Shown one piece after another: positions 1 through 8,226 of a stretch of DNA of 64,000 bases. The DNA is from Actinomycetospora corticicola (lineage in GTDB: Bacteria; Actinomycetota; Actinomycetes; Mycobacteriales; Pseudonocardiaceae): assembly GCF_013409505.1 (NCBI RefSeq), contig NZ_JACCBN010000001.1, positions 3,658,001 through 3,722,000 on the forward strand, given 5' to 3'. The translations under genes and the position numbers were made by a program. The first letter of the stretch is position 1, and each line of letters begins with the position of its first letter. Under the pieces are notes generated by a model. It saw nothing but the letters and a program-made list of their open reading frames with translations. It had not been told where the DNA came from and did no database searches.

Positions 1-366
1 GACCGTGAGCTCGTCCCCCTCGGTGACGAGGTCGCGGATCCCCGGCACGGTCAGGGCGGGCATGCCGTTGTTGACGGCGTTGCGCAGGAAGAGCGAGTTG
101 AACTCCTCCGCGATTAGGGCGGCGACCCCGAGGTGGCGCATCAGGGCGGCGACCGGGCGGCTGGAGCCGATCCCGAAGTTGCGCCCGGCCACCACGATGT
201 CGCCCGGGGCGACCTCGTCGACCCACCCCGGACGCAGCGCGTAGAAGACGTGCCGGGCGGCCTCCGGGACGTCCAGCTTCATGGCATAGCCCGGATACAT
301 GGCGTCGGTGTCGACGCTGTCCCCGACGACCCAGGTCCGGCCGGTGATCGTCCAACGGTCGCTCAT
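1..366 (-). CDS. LeuD-like small subunit of an aconitase-superfamily dehydratase (partial)
   Basis: Reading leftward from ATG at 366, 122 codons are visible before the window edge, so the C-terminus is missing. The swivel-domain loop motif [10 protein letters not shown] is at residues 61-70, the usual place in isopropylmalate/2,3-dimethylmalate dehydratase small subunits. The start codon overlaps the stop of the large-subunit gene (ATGA), so the two subunits are translationally coupled. With the large subunit it should hydrate or dehydrate a 2-hydroxy diacid. The neighbouring lyase makes 2,3-dimethylmalate or a related alkylmalate a more attractive substrate than isopropylmalate, but the sequence alone cannot settle this. 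Confidence 0.85.
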   Translation of the reverse strand, partial: MSDRWTITGRTWVVGDSVDTDAMYPGYAMKLDVPEAARHVFYALRPGWVDEVAPGDIVVAGRNFGIGSSRPVAALMRHLGVAALIAEEFNSLFLRNAVNNGMPALTVPGIRDLVTEGDELTV

Positions 367-1622
367 GCGGAGTACTCCCGGTCCAGGAGGGTGCGGGGGT
401 CCACGGGACGCCCGACGACGGCGGAGGCGGCGACGGTGGCGCTCGAGCCCATGTAGATCTCGGCATCGGGGCTGCCCATCCGACCCCGGAAGTTGCGGGT
501 CGACGCGGTCAGGCAGACCTCGCCCGCGCCGAGCAGCCCCATGTGGTAGCCGAAGCAGGCGCCGCAGGTGGAGTTGGTGACGACCGCCCCGGCGTCGACG
601 AGGGTCCCGAGGTAGCCCAGCCGCAGGGCGTCGCGGTAGACCTGCTGCGAGGCGGGCGTGACGATGAGGCGGACACCCTCGGCGACGGTGCGCCCCTCGA
701 GGATCTCGGCGGCGACCCGGAGGTCGTCGAGCTGGCCGTTGGCACACGACCCGATGAAGCACTGGTCGAGGCGGCGGGTCTCGATCTGCGAGATCGGCAC
801 GGCGTTGCCGCTGACCGATCCGGGCCGGGCGACGTGCGGCTCCAGCGTGGAGAGGTCGACGGTGCGGACCGCGGCGTAGGTCGCGCCGGGATCGGGATCA
901 GCGGGCTCGTACTCCCCCGGATCCGCGCCGTGCTCGGCGAGGAAGCGTCGGCAGACCTCGTCCGCGGGGAAGGTCGCGAAGTCCGCGGAGATCTCCGCGG
1001 CCTGGGTGGCGATCGTGCGCCGCTCGTTCATCGGCACGCTCGCCAGCCCGTCCCCGCCGAACTCGAGGTTGTGGTTGGTGGCGTCGCCCCAGGTCCCGGC
1101 GATGTGCAGGAAGACGTCCTTGCCGCCGACCCCGGACGGGAGTTCACCGACGAGCTCGTAGCGGATCGTGGGCCCCACGGTGAACCAGGTCCGGCCCGTG
1201 CACAGGACCGCGAGCACCTCGGCGGGCCCGATCCCGCGGGCCGCGGTGTTGTATGCCCCGGCCGCGCAGGTGTGGGAGTCCGTGCACGTCAGCACCTGCC
1301 CGGGCCGGGCCAGCGCGTTCTCCGCGATCACCTGGTGGCAGATGCCGTGGCGTCCGACGTCGAAGAACCGGCTGATGCCGAAGTCGCGGGCGAACCGTCG
1401 GGCCCGGGGACCGCCCTCGGCGTCCCGGATCGTCGGGGCGGGCACGGCGTGGTCGAGCACGATCGCCGTCCGCTCCGGGTCCGCGATCCTCAGCGGGGTG
1501 ACCCAGCGGGGGAACTGCAGGTCGATCAGGACGTTCATGTCCACCTCGGCGACGACGGTGTCGCCGGCGTGGACCTCCTCGAGCCCGGCGCTCCGGGCGA
1601 GGATCTTCTCGATCATGGTCAT
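363..1622 (-). CDS. LeuC-like large subunit of an aconitase-superfamily dehydratase
   Basis: 419 residues if started at ATG 1622, which is preceded by AGGAG 13 bases upstream; an upstream in-frame start would run into the previous gene. The [4Fe-4S] cysteines of the family are present: C293 in FIGSCANG, and C353 and C356 in STCGACFG. The active-site TDSHT stretch is near residue 114. This is the catalytic iron-sulfur subunit pairing with the overlapping small-subunit gene. Family members include isopropylmalate, homoaconitate and 2,3-dimethylmalate dehydratases. Lying beside a methylisocitrate-lyase-like gene and no leuA/leuB, it is probably catabolic rather than for leucine synthesis (inference). 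Confidence 0.88.
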   Translation of the reverse strand: MTMIEKILARSAGLEEVHAGDTVVAEVDMNVLIDLQFPRWVTPLRIADPERTAIVLDHAVPAPTIRDAEGGPRARRFARDFGISRFFDVGRHGICHQVIAENALARPGQVLTCTDSHTCAAGAYNTAARGIGPAEVLAVLCTGRTWFTVGPTIRYELVGELPSGVGGKDVFLHIAGTWGDATNHNLEFGGDGLASVPMNERRTIATQAAEISADFATFPADEVCRRFLAEHGADPGEYEPADPDPGATYAAVRTVDLSTLEPHVARPGSVSGNAVPISQIETRRLDQCFIGSCANGQLDDLRVAAEILEGRTVAEGVRLIVTPASQQVYRDALRLGYLGTLVDAGAVVTNSTCGACFGYHMGLLGAGEVCLTASTRNFRGRMGSPDAEIYMGSSATVAASAVVGRPVDPRTLLDREYSA

Positions 1623-1639
1623 CGGCACGGTCGTGCTCC

Positions 1640-2497
1640 TCAGCTGTAGCGCTTGTCCAGGTCGAGCCATGCGTCGAGGCCGACCAGACGGAAGAGGTGA
1701 GCAGGCCCGCCCACCCGCGACCCGACGGCGCCTCCCATCCCGGCGAGGGCAGCACCGGCGGCCTCGGCGACGGGACCGAGCAGGGCACCCGGGTAGATCG
1801 CGGCGGCGAAGCCGAGCCGCTCGAGCTCCGCGTCGTCGAGCACGGGCGTGAGCCCGCCGGGCACGACGTTGAACACCAACGGCACCCCGGACGCCCGGCC
1901 GACCTCGTCGGCGAGCCGTTCGATCTCGGCCTGCGTGCGCGGAGCCTCGACGAACACCGCGTCGGCGCCCTCGGCGGCGTACCGGCGCGCCCGTGCGATG
2001 GCCTCGTCGATCCCCAGCGGGCCGTTGGCGTCGGTCCGGGCGACGACGACGATGTCGTCCTCACGGTTCTCCAGCGCGGCCGCGAGCTTCGGCAGGTACT
2101 CGTCGACCGGGATGACCTCCTTGTCGGCGAGGTGCCCGCAGCGCTTCGGGAACGCCTGGTCCTCCAGGTGCAGCGCCGCGACGCCGGCCTGCTCATAGGC
2201 ACGGACGGTGCGCACGACGTGCATCGGGTTGCCGTAGCCGGTGTCGGCGTCCGCGATCAGCGGCAGATCCGTGGCCCTCGCGAGCATGCCCACCCGTTCG
2301 ACCATCTCGGTGGCGGTGAGCAGCCCGACGTCGGGCAGTCCGAAGCCGGAGGCGGCGATCCCGGCTCCCGTGGCGTAGGCGGCCCGGAACCCCGCGCGGC
2401 GCACGAGGTGGGCGCTGATCCCGTCGAAGACGCCCGGGGCGCGCAACAACCCGGGCTCACGCAGCAGTCGACGGAAGGTGGCGGACCGCGTACTCAC
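1640..2497 (-). CDS. Isocitrate lyase/PEP mutase family carbon-carbon lyase
   Basis: 285 residues from GTG 2497, with GGAGG 7 bases upstream. The metal-binding IADADTGYG motif is at 81-89. The KRCGH motif at 118-122 supplies the catalytic cysteine seen in isocitrate, methylisocitrate and 2,3-dimethylmalate lyases but not in PEP mutases, which favours true lyase activity on an alkyl(iso)citrate or alkylmalate to give pyruvate, glyoxylate or succinate plus an acid. It is first in the leftward operon with the dehydratase subunits. This triplet recalls dmdA-dmdB-dml of nicotinate-fermenting Eubacterium barkeri (known family knowledge; equivalence here is inferred). Confidence 0.85.
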   Translation of the reverse strand: MSTRSATFRRLLREPGLLRAPGVFDGISAHLVRRAGFRAAYATGAGIAASGFGLPDVGLLTATEMVERVGMLARATDLPLIADADTGYGNPMHVVRTVRAYEQAGVAALHLEDQAFPKRCGHLADKEVIPVDEYLPKLAAALENREDDIVVVARTDANGPLGIDEAIARARRYAAEGADAVFVEAPRTQAEIERLADEVGRASGVPLVFNVVPGGLTPVLDDAELERLGFAAAIYPGALLGPVAEAAGAALAGMGGAVGSRVGGPAHLFRLVGLDAWLDLDKRYS

Positions 2498-2587
2498 GCT
2501 CGAACCTCCGGTGCCTCGTCGAGGGCGTGCCGGCCGCGGCAGAGCCGGGGCCTCGTCCCTCGTACCGCCCCAGCTTCACACGGGGCG

Positions 2588-2619
2588 TTCACAAAATACA
2601 ACTGGTTGTATTCTGTGAA
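2588..2619. promoter_or_regulatory. 32-bp palindromic operator between divergent catabolic operons
   Basis: The left arm TTCACAAAATACAAC faces the right arm GTTGTATTCTGTGAA around a 2-bp centre, matching at 14 of 15 positions. The core ATACAAC/GTTGTAT is much more AT-rich than its surroundings. It lies between the GTG at 2497 and the ATG at 2691, so one dimeric repressor could control both operons. GntR-family sites often have similar cores, but no regulator gene is adjacent in the visible sequence; it may lie left of the window. Confidence 0.7.
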
Positions 2620-2690
2620 GACACCCGCGTACGGTCCTCCCACTGCTGGGACCGCGGTCACAGCGACGCCACCGCGTGGAGAGGAGCGAC

Positions 2691-3815
2691 ATGTCGACGA
2701 CGACGGCCGAGGCCGAACCGACCGCCACGGAGCACGGGAACCTGCGTGACTCGTCGAGCGCGCTGAAGCTGGGGGTGTTCTCGTTCAACGTCTCCGGCGG
2801 ACTGAACCCCAGCACCCGGCCGCGCAGGTACCACGTGGGGTGGGAGCACACCTCCGCGATCGCGCGCCGGGCGGAGGACATGGGCTTCGAGTTCGTGCTG
2901 CCGGTCGCGAAGTGGCGGGGTTACGGCGGGGAGACCGACTTCTACGGCGAGTCCTACGAGACGCTCACGTGGGCGGCCGGGATCGCCGCGCAGACCAGTC
3001 GCATCACGGTCGGCGCCACCGTGCACACCCCGGTCATCCACCCCACCTTCGTCGCGAAGGCCGGTGCGACCGTCGACGCCATCTCCGACGGACGCCTCGC
3101 CCTCAACGTCGTCATGGGCTGGTACCCGCTCGAGATCGGCCAGTTCGGCCTGACGCCCGCCGATCACGACATCCGCTACGAGCACGGGGACGAGTGGGTC
3201 ACCCTGCTCAAGCGGTTGTGGCAGGAGGACGAGCCCTTCGACTTCGACGGCCGCTGGAGCTCGGCGTGGTCGGCCCTCTCGAAACCCAAGCCGATCCGGC
3301 GTCCGCTCCTCATGAACGCAGGCACCTCACCCGCCGGGGTCGACTTCACGGCACGGCAGTGCGACGTCACCCTTGCCAGCCGCAACGCGCTCGAGGGCGC
3401 GGACGCCTTCGTCGCGGGCATCAAGTCGACGGCACGGGAGAAGTACGCCCGCGACCTCCAGGTCATCAACGTCGCGCACGTGATCTGCGCGGACACCGAG
3501 GCCGAGGCGTGGCGCAAGCGGGACCTGCTGCTCGAGAGCGGTGACCAGGTGGCCACCGACAACTTCATGCGCTCGCTCGGGATCGGGAGCCAGTCCTTCG
3601 AGGAGACGCTGAAGCTCTACCGCGAGTACTTCTACACCAGCGGCGCCGCCCTCCCGCTGATCGGGACGCCCGAGCAGATCGCCGAGCAGATGGTGGCCGC
3701 GTCGACGGCCGGGTTCGACGGACTCGCGCTCGGTTTCTTCGACTTCCTCGACGAGATGGCCGCATTCGACGAACAGGTCATGCCGCTGTTGCGCGAGGCC
3801 GGCATCCACTCCTGA
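2691..3815 (+). CDS. LLM-class flavin-dependent monooxygenase (RutA/SsuD-like)
   Basis: 374 residues from ATG 2691 with GAGAGGAG just upstream; an in-frame GTG at 2676 overlaps that ribosome site and is less likely. Bacterial luciferase-like TIM barrel. The block with KWRGYGGETDF followed by WAAGIAAQTSRI closely resembles the same region of the pyrimidine oxygenase RutA and of alkanesulfonate/dimethylsulfone monooxygenases. It should use reduced FMN and O2 to insert oxygen into a C-N, C-S or ring bond; no flavin reductase gene is nearby. It is the first gene of the rightward operon and sits directly behind the palindromic operator. Confidence 0.88.
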   Translation: MSTTTAEAEPTATEHGNLRDSSSALKLGVFSFNVSGGLNPSTRPRRYHVGWEHTSAIARRAEDMGFEFVLPVAKWRGYGGETDFYGESYETLTWAAGIAAQTSRITVGATVHTPVIHPTFVAKAGATVDAISDGRLALNVVMGWYPLEIGQFGLTPADHDIRYEHGDEWVTLLKRLWQEDEPFDFDGRWSSAWSALSKPKPIRRPLLMNAGTSPAGVDFTARQCDVTLASRNALEGADAFVAGIKSTAREKYARDLQVINVAHVICADTEAEAWRKRDLLLESGDQVATDNFMRSLGIGSQSFEETLKLYREYFYTSGAALPLIGTPEQIAEQMVAASTAGFDGLALGFFDFLDEMAAFDEQVMPLLREAGIHS

Positions 3816-3829
3816 GGAAGGACGACATC

Positions 3830-4591
3830 ATGGGACTGCTGCAGGACAGGATCGCCGTCGTCACCGGCGCCGCCGGGGGCATCGGGTCGGCGACCGCGCG
3901 GGCCTTCGTCCGGGAGGGCGCCACCGTCGTCCTCACCGACCTCGACGACGAGCGCGGCACGAAGCTCGAGCAGGAGTTGGTCGACGCGGGCAGCTCGGCC
4001 GTCTTCGTCGGCGCCGACGTCACCCACGCACCCGACGTCGACGAGGTGGTGCGCGCCGCGGTGTCGCGGTTCGGACGGCTCGACGTCGCCGTGAACTGCG
4101 CCGGCTACATCGGGGTCCTCAGTCCGCTGCTGGGTTACCCGCAGGAGGAGTTCGACCGTGTCCTCGAGGTCAACGTGCGCGGCACGTGGAACTGCCTGCG
4201 CGCGGAACTCGCCGCCATGGCCGGGGCGGGGAACGGCGGGGCGATCTGCAACGTCTCCTCCGTCGCCGGGGTCGTCGGCGCTGCCGGCGACGCGCCGTAC
4301 GTCACGGCCAAGCACGCCATCGTGGGCATGACGAGGGCCGCCGCGCTCGAGCACGCGAGCGACGGCATCCGGGTCAACGTCATCGCACCGGGCAGCACCG
4401 ACACCGAGATGCCGCAGCGGCTCACCGGCGGAGACCCGAACATCCTCGCCGCGCTGCGGGGCGTCATCCCGATCGGACGCTTCGGCTTCGCCGAGGAGAT
4501 CGCCGAACCCATCGTCTTCCTCTGCTCCCCGGGGGCGGCCTTCGCCACCGGCGCGGTCTTCAGCGTCGACGGGGGCCAGAGTGCCGCCTAA
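3830..4591 (+). CDS. Short-chain dehydrogenase/reductase
   Basis: 253 residues, classical SDR length. The N-terminal TGAAGGIG cofactor loop is at residues 12-19, an NCAG element follows, and the catalytic Ser (SSVAG) and YVTAK motifs are present. The C-terminal D-GGQSAA ending is typical. A GAGGAAGG ribosome site precedes ATG 3830. It follows the flavin monooxygenase by 14 bases and overlaps the next gene by 11 bases, so it is in the same transcript. It probably oxidises or reduces a hydroxyl/keto intermediate of the pathway. Confidence 0.9.
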   Translation: MGLLQDRIAVVTGAAGGIGSATARAFVREGATVVLTDLDDERGTKLEQELVDAGSSAVFVGADVTHAPDVDEVVRAAVSRFGRLDVAVNCAGYIGVLSPLLGYPQEEFDRVLEVNVRGTWNCLRAELAAMAGAGNGGAICNVSSVAGVVGAAGDAPYVTAKHAIVGMTRAAALEHASDGIRVNVIAPGSTDTEMPQRLTGGDPNILAALRGVIPIGRFGFAEEIAEPIVFLCSPGAAFATGAVFSVDGGQSAA

Positions 4592-5297
4592 CGCCGCGGA
4601 GATCGTCGCCCCCGGCGTCCACCGCATCCGCGTCGGACGCGGGGACACCGAGAACGCCTTCCTCGTCGAGGGCGACGACGGGTTCACCCTGGTCGACGTG
4701 GGCTGGGCCTCAGCCCCCGCCGTCATCACCGACGCCCTGGCCGCACTGGGCGACCGGCCGACCGCGGTGCGACGCATCATGGTCACCCACGCCCACCCCG
4801 ACCACGTCCGCGGCCTCGCCACCATGCGCGAGCTCACCGGCGCCGAGGTGCTGATCCACCACGCGGACGCGGCCTGGCTGCGTGCAGGCCGGGTGCCCAC
4901 CGGGGGGCGCAGCGGGGCGGTCGGCAGCACCCTCGACCGGCTGCCGTTCATGCGATGGACCCCGGTGACCCCCGACCGCACGCTCGACGACGGCGAGCTC
5001 GTCGAGGGCAGCGGCCTGCGGGTCGTGCACACCCCCGGGCACACGGCGGGACACGTCGCGCTCCACCACGAGCCGACGCGGACCCTCCTGATCGGGGACG
5101 CCGCCTTCCACCTGCGGGGACTCGGGCTCGGCCCGGCGACCCTCGCGCACGACCCGGACACCCGACCGGACGCGCTCGCGGCCCTGCCCACCGACGTCGC
5201 GGCGGTGGGCTTCGCGCACGGGGCACCCCTGACCGGTGATGCCGTGGGGGCGTTCCACGACTTCGTGCGCGCGACCGGCCGGAGCTCGACGTCGTGA
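4581..5297 (+). CDS. MBL-fold metallo-hydrolase
   Basis: 238 residues from a GTG inside the end of the SDR gene. The metallo-beta-lactamase signature THAHPDHVRG (HxHxDH) is at about residues 70-79. The downstream metal-ligand region HTPGHTAGH and a GDAAF element are also present. This architecture suits thioesterase, lactonase or glyoxalase-II-like hydrolysis. Coupling to the SDR and to the following reductase suggests it hydrolyses an ester, lactone or thioester intermediate of the same pathway. Confidence 0.88.
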   Translation: MPPNAAEIVAPGVHRIRVGRGDTENAFLVEGDDGFTLVDVGWASAPAVITDALAALGDRPTAVRRIMVTHAHPDHVRGLATMRELTGAEVLIHHADAAWLRAGRVPTGGRSGAVGSTLDRLPFMRWTPVTPDRTLDDGELVEGSGLRVVHTPGHTAGHVALHHEPTRTLLIGDAAFHLRGLGLGPATLAHDPDTRPDALAALPTDVAAVGFAHGAPLTGDAVGAFHDFVRATGRSSTS

Positions 5298-6256
5298 AGG
5301 CCGTCTATGTCGACCAGGTGGGGGTCCCGGCCGTCGTCCACCACGGCGACCGACCGGTCCCCCGTCCCGGCCCCCGGCAGGTCCTCGTCGAGGTGCACGC
5401 GGCCGGGGTGAACCCGCGGGACCACCAGCTGGCCGAGGGCCGGTACGCCTTCCGGCGACTGTCCGGTCGTCTCCCTACGATCCTCGGCAGCGACGTGTCC
5501 GGCGTCGTCGTCGAGCGGGGCCGCCGGGCGACGCGGTTCGAGGTGGGCGACGAGGTGCTCGCCATGCAGACGACGCTCGGCGGGATGGGCGGGTACGCCG
5601 AGTACGTCGCGGTGCACGAGTCGGCGGTCACGCACAAGCCTGCCGCCCTGAGTCACGTCCGGGCCGCGGCCCTGCCCGTCGCCGGTCTGACGGCCTGGCA
5701 GGCCCTCGCCGGCCGGCAGTCCCTCGAGGGAGCGCGCGTCACGGTCGTCGGGGCGACCGGCGGTGTCGGGCATCTCGCCGTCCAGCTCGCGCGACGTCGG
5801 GGCGCCGTCGTCACGGCGGTCTGCGGACCTGGCAAGGCCGACGTCGCGGAGTCGCTCGGGGCCTCGCGCGTGGTCGACTACACCTCGCAACGGCTCGCCG
5901 ACGCCATCGACGCACCGCAGGACCTCGTCCTCGACACCGTCGGCACCGGGGACCTGCGCTCCTACCGGTCCGTCCTCGCACCCCGCGGCCACCACGTCAC
6001 CACCGTCCCCTCCACCAGGGCCTACGTCGATTGGTCCACGAGCACCGTCGCGCCGTGGACGACCGGTGGGACCCGCTCCCGACTCGTCCTGGTCCGGCCA
6101 AGCGGGCCACAGCTCGCCCACCTCGCCGGACTCGCCGCGACCGGAGGCCTCGACGTCAGGATCCACCGGCAGCTCCCCCTCGCCGAGGTCGACCACGCGC
6201 TGGAGCTCAGCCGGCGCGGCCACGTCACCGGCAAGATCGTCCTGACGATCACCTGA
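5294..6256 (+). CDS. MDR-family NAD(P)-dependent oxidoreductase (quinone-oxidoreductase-like)
   Basis: 320 residues from GTG 5294, overlapping the previous stop (GTGA). The N-terminal half is a GroES-like fold (MKAVYVDQVGVP, then AAGVNPRD) and the nucleotide-binding motif VVGATGGVGHLAVQ lies near residue 153. The structural- and catalytic-zinc cysteines of alcohol dehydrogenases are absent, so it belongs to the zinc-free enoyl/quinone reductase branch. It probably reduces an activated double bond in the operon's pathway. Confidence 0.87.
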   Translation: MKAVYVDQVGVPAVVHHGDRPVPRPGPRQVLVEVHAAGVNPRDHQLAEGRYAFRRLSGRLPTILGSDVSGVVVERGRRATRFEVGDEVLAMQTTLGGMGGYAEYVAVHESAVTHKPAALSHVRAAALPVAGLTAWQALAGRQSLEGARVTVVGATGGVGHLAVQLARRRGAVVTAVCGPGKADVAESLGASRVVDYTSQRLADAIDAPQDLVLDTVGTGDLRSYRSVLAPRGHHVTTVPSTRAYVDWSTSTVAPWTTGGTRSRLVLVRPSGPQLAHLAGLAATGGLDVRIHRQLPLAEVDHALELSRRGHVTGKIVLTIT

Positions 6257-6328
6257 AGCCGGCCAGGGGGCGTCCAGGCGGGCACCACATGACCTGCCGG
6301 GTCATCGACCGTGCCGCCCGCCCACGCC

Positions 6329-6793
6329 ATGATCGACGGGGTGAGCCTCTACGCCGACGACCTCGAACCCGGCCAGTCCTTCGCCTTCGGCCGGTACACG
6401 ATCTCCGAGGCCGAGATCGTGGAGTACGCGCGACGGTGGGATCCGATCTTCATCCACGTCGATCCGGACGCGGCCGCCCGTGCCGGCCTCGGCGGTGTCA
6501 TCGCCAGCGGCCTGCACACCCTCGCGATCTACCAGCGGTTCGCGGTCGAGGCGATCTGGTCCCGCGCCGCGGGAGGCGTGGGCCGCACGATGGACGTCGG
6601 GTTCCGGCGACCCGTCCGCCCCGGCACCACGTTGACCGGCCGGGCCACGATCCACCGCGTGGAACCACGGCCGGGACGCGGCGACGCCGTCGTCACCATC
6701 CACGGTGAGCTCGTCGACGACGAGGCCGTGGTCCTCACCGTCGTCAACGAGTCCGTCCTGCCCCTGCGAGCGACGTCGGACGACGTCCCCTGA
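6329..6793 (+). CDS. MaoC-like (R)-specific enoyl hydratase
   Basis: 154 residues if ATG 6329 is used; GTG 6311 and GTG 6341 are alternatives, and none has a clear ribosome site. Single hot-dog domain with the hydratase element WDPIFIHVDPDAA, where Asp and His are the catalytic pair. It is 55-85 bases behind the MDR gene, with a small inverted repeat (ATGACC/GGTCAT, 6289-6305) between them, so it is last in the operon or separately started. It likely hydrates an enoyl-CoA or similar conjugated intermediate. Confidence 0.8.
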   Translation: MIDGVSLYADDLEPGQSFAFGRYTISEAEIVEYARRWDPIFIHVDPDAAARAGLGGVIASGLHTLAIYQRFAVEAIWSRAAGGVGRTMDVGFRRPVRPGTTLTGRATIHRVEPRPGRGDAVVTIHGELVDDEAVVLTVVNESVLPLRATSDDVP

Positions 6794-7000
6794 TCGCGGC
6801 GCCCGGCGCCGATCCGAACGGCCGGACGCCCGGTACCCATTCCATTGCACGCAACTCCATCGCGTGGCAGCGATCACCCTCCTGATCGGGTGACGATCTC
6901 GTCCCTCGCGGGTCCTACCGGCGATCCACCCGAACCGGCCGATCCCGTCCCCGGCGCCGCACCCCGGACGACCCGGCCACCTCGACGGAGGTGAGCTGCC
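6794..7000. other. Intergenic region before an Asp23-like gene
   Basis: About 200 bases with no convincing gene. A 6-bp inverted repeat (TCACCC/GGGTGA, near 6878-6893) could be a weak terminator or operator. The stretch from about 6838 to 6880 is less GC-rich than its surroundings and is the likely promoter region for the next gene. Confidence 0.4.
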
Positions 7001-7282
7001 ACGACCCCCGACACCACTCCCGACCTCGACACCCTGCGTCTGCGCACCCTCGCCGTCCCCGGCATCGCGCGCCTCGCCGACCATCACGACGGCGGGGACC
7101 CGGACCCCGACCGCACGCCGATGTGCGCGCTGCGGGTCTTCGACCGCCACATCGAGGTCGATCTCGTCCTCACCGCGGGCCACGCGGTGCCGGCGACGAC
7201 CGCGAAGCTGCGCGCCGCACTCGCCCCGCTCCTCGCCGGGCGCGCCGTGCACGTCACCGTGGTCGATCTCGATGCCGGATGA
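7001..7282 (+). CDS. Asp23/Gls24-like small protein with apparent ACG start
   Basis: 93 residues of clear coding sequence ending at TGA 7280. The pattern (LRTLAVPGIARLAD, then RHIEVDLVL, then LRAALAPLLAGRAVHVTV) matches the paralogue at 22464-22823 and loosely resembles Asp23/Gls24 envelope-stress proteins (low certainty). An in-frame TGA at 6992 rules out upstream starts. The GGAGGTGAGC ribosome site sits 14 bases before ACG 7001, exactly the spacing at which the paralogue has ATG. The first in-frame ATG, 7121, would remove the N-terminal third. So it is either an ACG start, a point mutation or a sequencing error. Confidence 0.65.
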   Translation, partial: TTPDTTPDLDTLRLRTLAVPGIARLADHHDGGDPDPDRTPMCALRVFDRHIEVDLVLTAGHAVPATTAKLRAALAPLLAGRAVHVTVVDLDAG

Positions 7283-7328
7283 GTCGACGCCACCGGTTCC
7301 GCGACTCCGGCCACGAGCGGGGCGCAGC

Positions 7329-7592
7329 ATGAGTGACCCCAACCGCAGCGAGCACGCCCGCGTCATCGCGCGCTCGGTCCTGGCCAATCTCGAGTCACTG
7401 CAGGCGGAAGGGCTCGGGGCCGGCGACCTCGGCGACGTCACGGCCATCTGCCGGACCCTCGACGCCTCGGCGGTCGATCCCGACTCGGCCGGGATCCTGG
7501 TCCGCCGACTGCGCGCGCTGCTCACCGCTGCGCACGGATTGACCGGTCGGACGTTCGTCGGATGGCTCGACGACATCGACTCCTCGACCTGA
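7329..7592 (+). CDS. Hypothetical protein, 87 residues
   Basis: ATG 7329 opens an 87-residue mainly helical, soluble protein with no signal peptide or membrane segment. It lies 46 bases behind the Asp23-like gene on the same strand and may be co-transcribed. A longer version from an ATG at 7272 would overlap the upstream stop; the shorter start gives the more usual N-terminus MSDPNRSEHAR. I do not recognise the family. Confidence 0.55.
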   Translation: MSDPNRSEHARVIARSVLANLESLQAEGLGAGDLGDVTAICRTLDASAVDPDSAGILVRRLRALLTAAHGLTGRTFVGWLDDIDSST

Positions 7593-7641
7593 GCGGACGT
7601 CCGCGCCCCGACCGTGGGTGGTCAGGGCGCGACGGGGGCGC

Positions 7642-7818
7642 TCAGTGGACGCCCCGGCCGACCTCCCGGGGAGCGCCCTTGCGGTCGAGCCCGTTCTCGA
7701 TCGCGCCCCAGGCGAGGACCGCCGCGACCGGGGCGGCGACGTACGTACCGGCCCTCAGGACGAGGCCGATCGCGCGCAGTGCGGGGCCGACTGCTCGTAG
7801 GGCCAGACCGAGAAACAT
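7642..7818 (-). CDS. Small single-pass membrane protein, 58 residues
   Basis: ATG 7818 is preceded by AAGGAG 8 bases upstream. The 58-residue product begins MFLGLALRAVGPALRA and has one hydrophobic stretch (about residues 13-42), followed by a charged tail with ENGLDRKG. It is a stand-alone short gene on the strand opposite its left neighbour. No family recognised; the topology suits a small membrane-associated peptide. Confidence 0.65.
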   Translation of the reverse strand: MFLGLALRAVGPALRAIGLVLRAGTYVAAPVAAVLAWGAIENGLDRKGAPREVGRGVH

Positions 7819-7901
7819 CGGGACACTCCTTCGGGTCGCGGGAGGGAGAAACTACCGCTCCGCGAGCCCTCCGGCCTGCTGATGATCAGCAGTTCCGAGG
7901 C

Positions 7902-8123
7902 TCAGCTCAGGTCGTCGGGTTCGTCGGGACTGCAGAGGCCTTCCCGCAGGAGCCGTTCCTGTTCAGCGGTCACGACCGGCGCGCGCGGCGGTCGCGGGGA
8001 GAAGCCGAGCTCGATCTCCTCGATGAGCTGCTGGTCGGCGTCGGCCTGCGTCGCCTCGACCAGGGACCAGAACAGCGCATCGACCGTGGCCTGTCGGCCC
8101 GGTCGGTCGTCCTCGGAGCCCAC
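7902..8123 (-). CDS. Hypothetical acidic protein, 73 residues
   Basis: GTG 8123 follows GAGG by about 13 bases. The 73-residue product is acidic and soluble (WSLVEATQADADQQLIEEIELGFSPRP) with third-position G/C typical of real genes here. It is downstream of the GAF-ANTAR gene on the same strand, with about 100 bases between. I do not recognise it. Confidence 0.5.
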   Translation of the reverse strand: MGSEDDRPGRQATVDALFWSLVEATQADADQQLIEEIELGFSPRPPRAPVVTAEQERLLREGLCSPDEPDDLS

Positions 8124-8226
8124 AGGGGACCACCTCGTCTCGTCCTCGGCGTTGCGATCAGGGTACGGCGCCCCAGCTGGACCGTGACCCAGCTTACGTT
8201 CGGGGCAGCCGTCTGTCCCGGGTCAG

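Noticed and set aside
3632..6223. 863-codon open frame on the minus strand
   Set aside because: It lies opposite the SDR, MBL and MDR genes, is Arg/Asp/Gly-rich with no domain, and reflects high third-position G/C of the real plus-strand genes.
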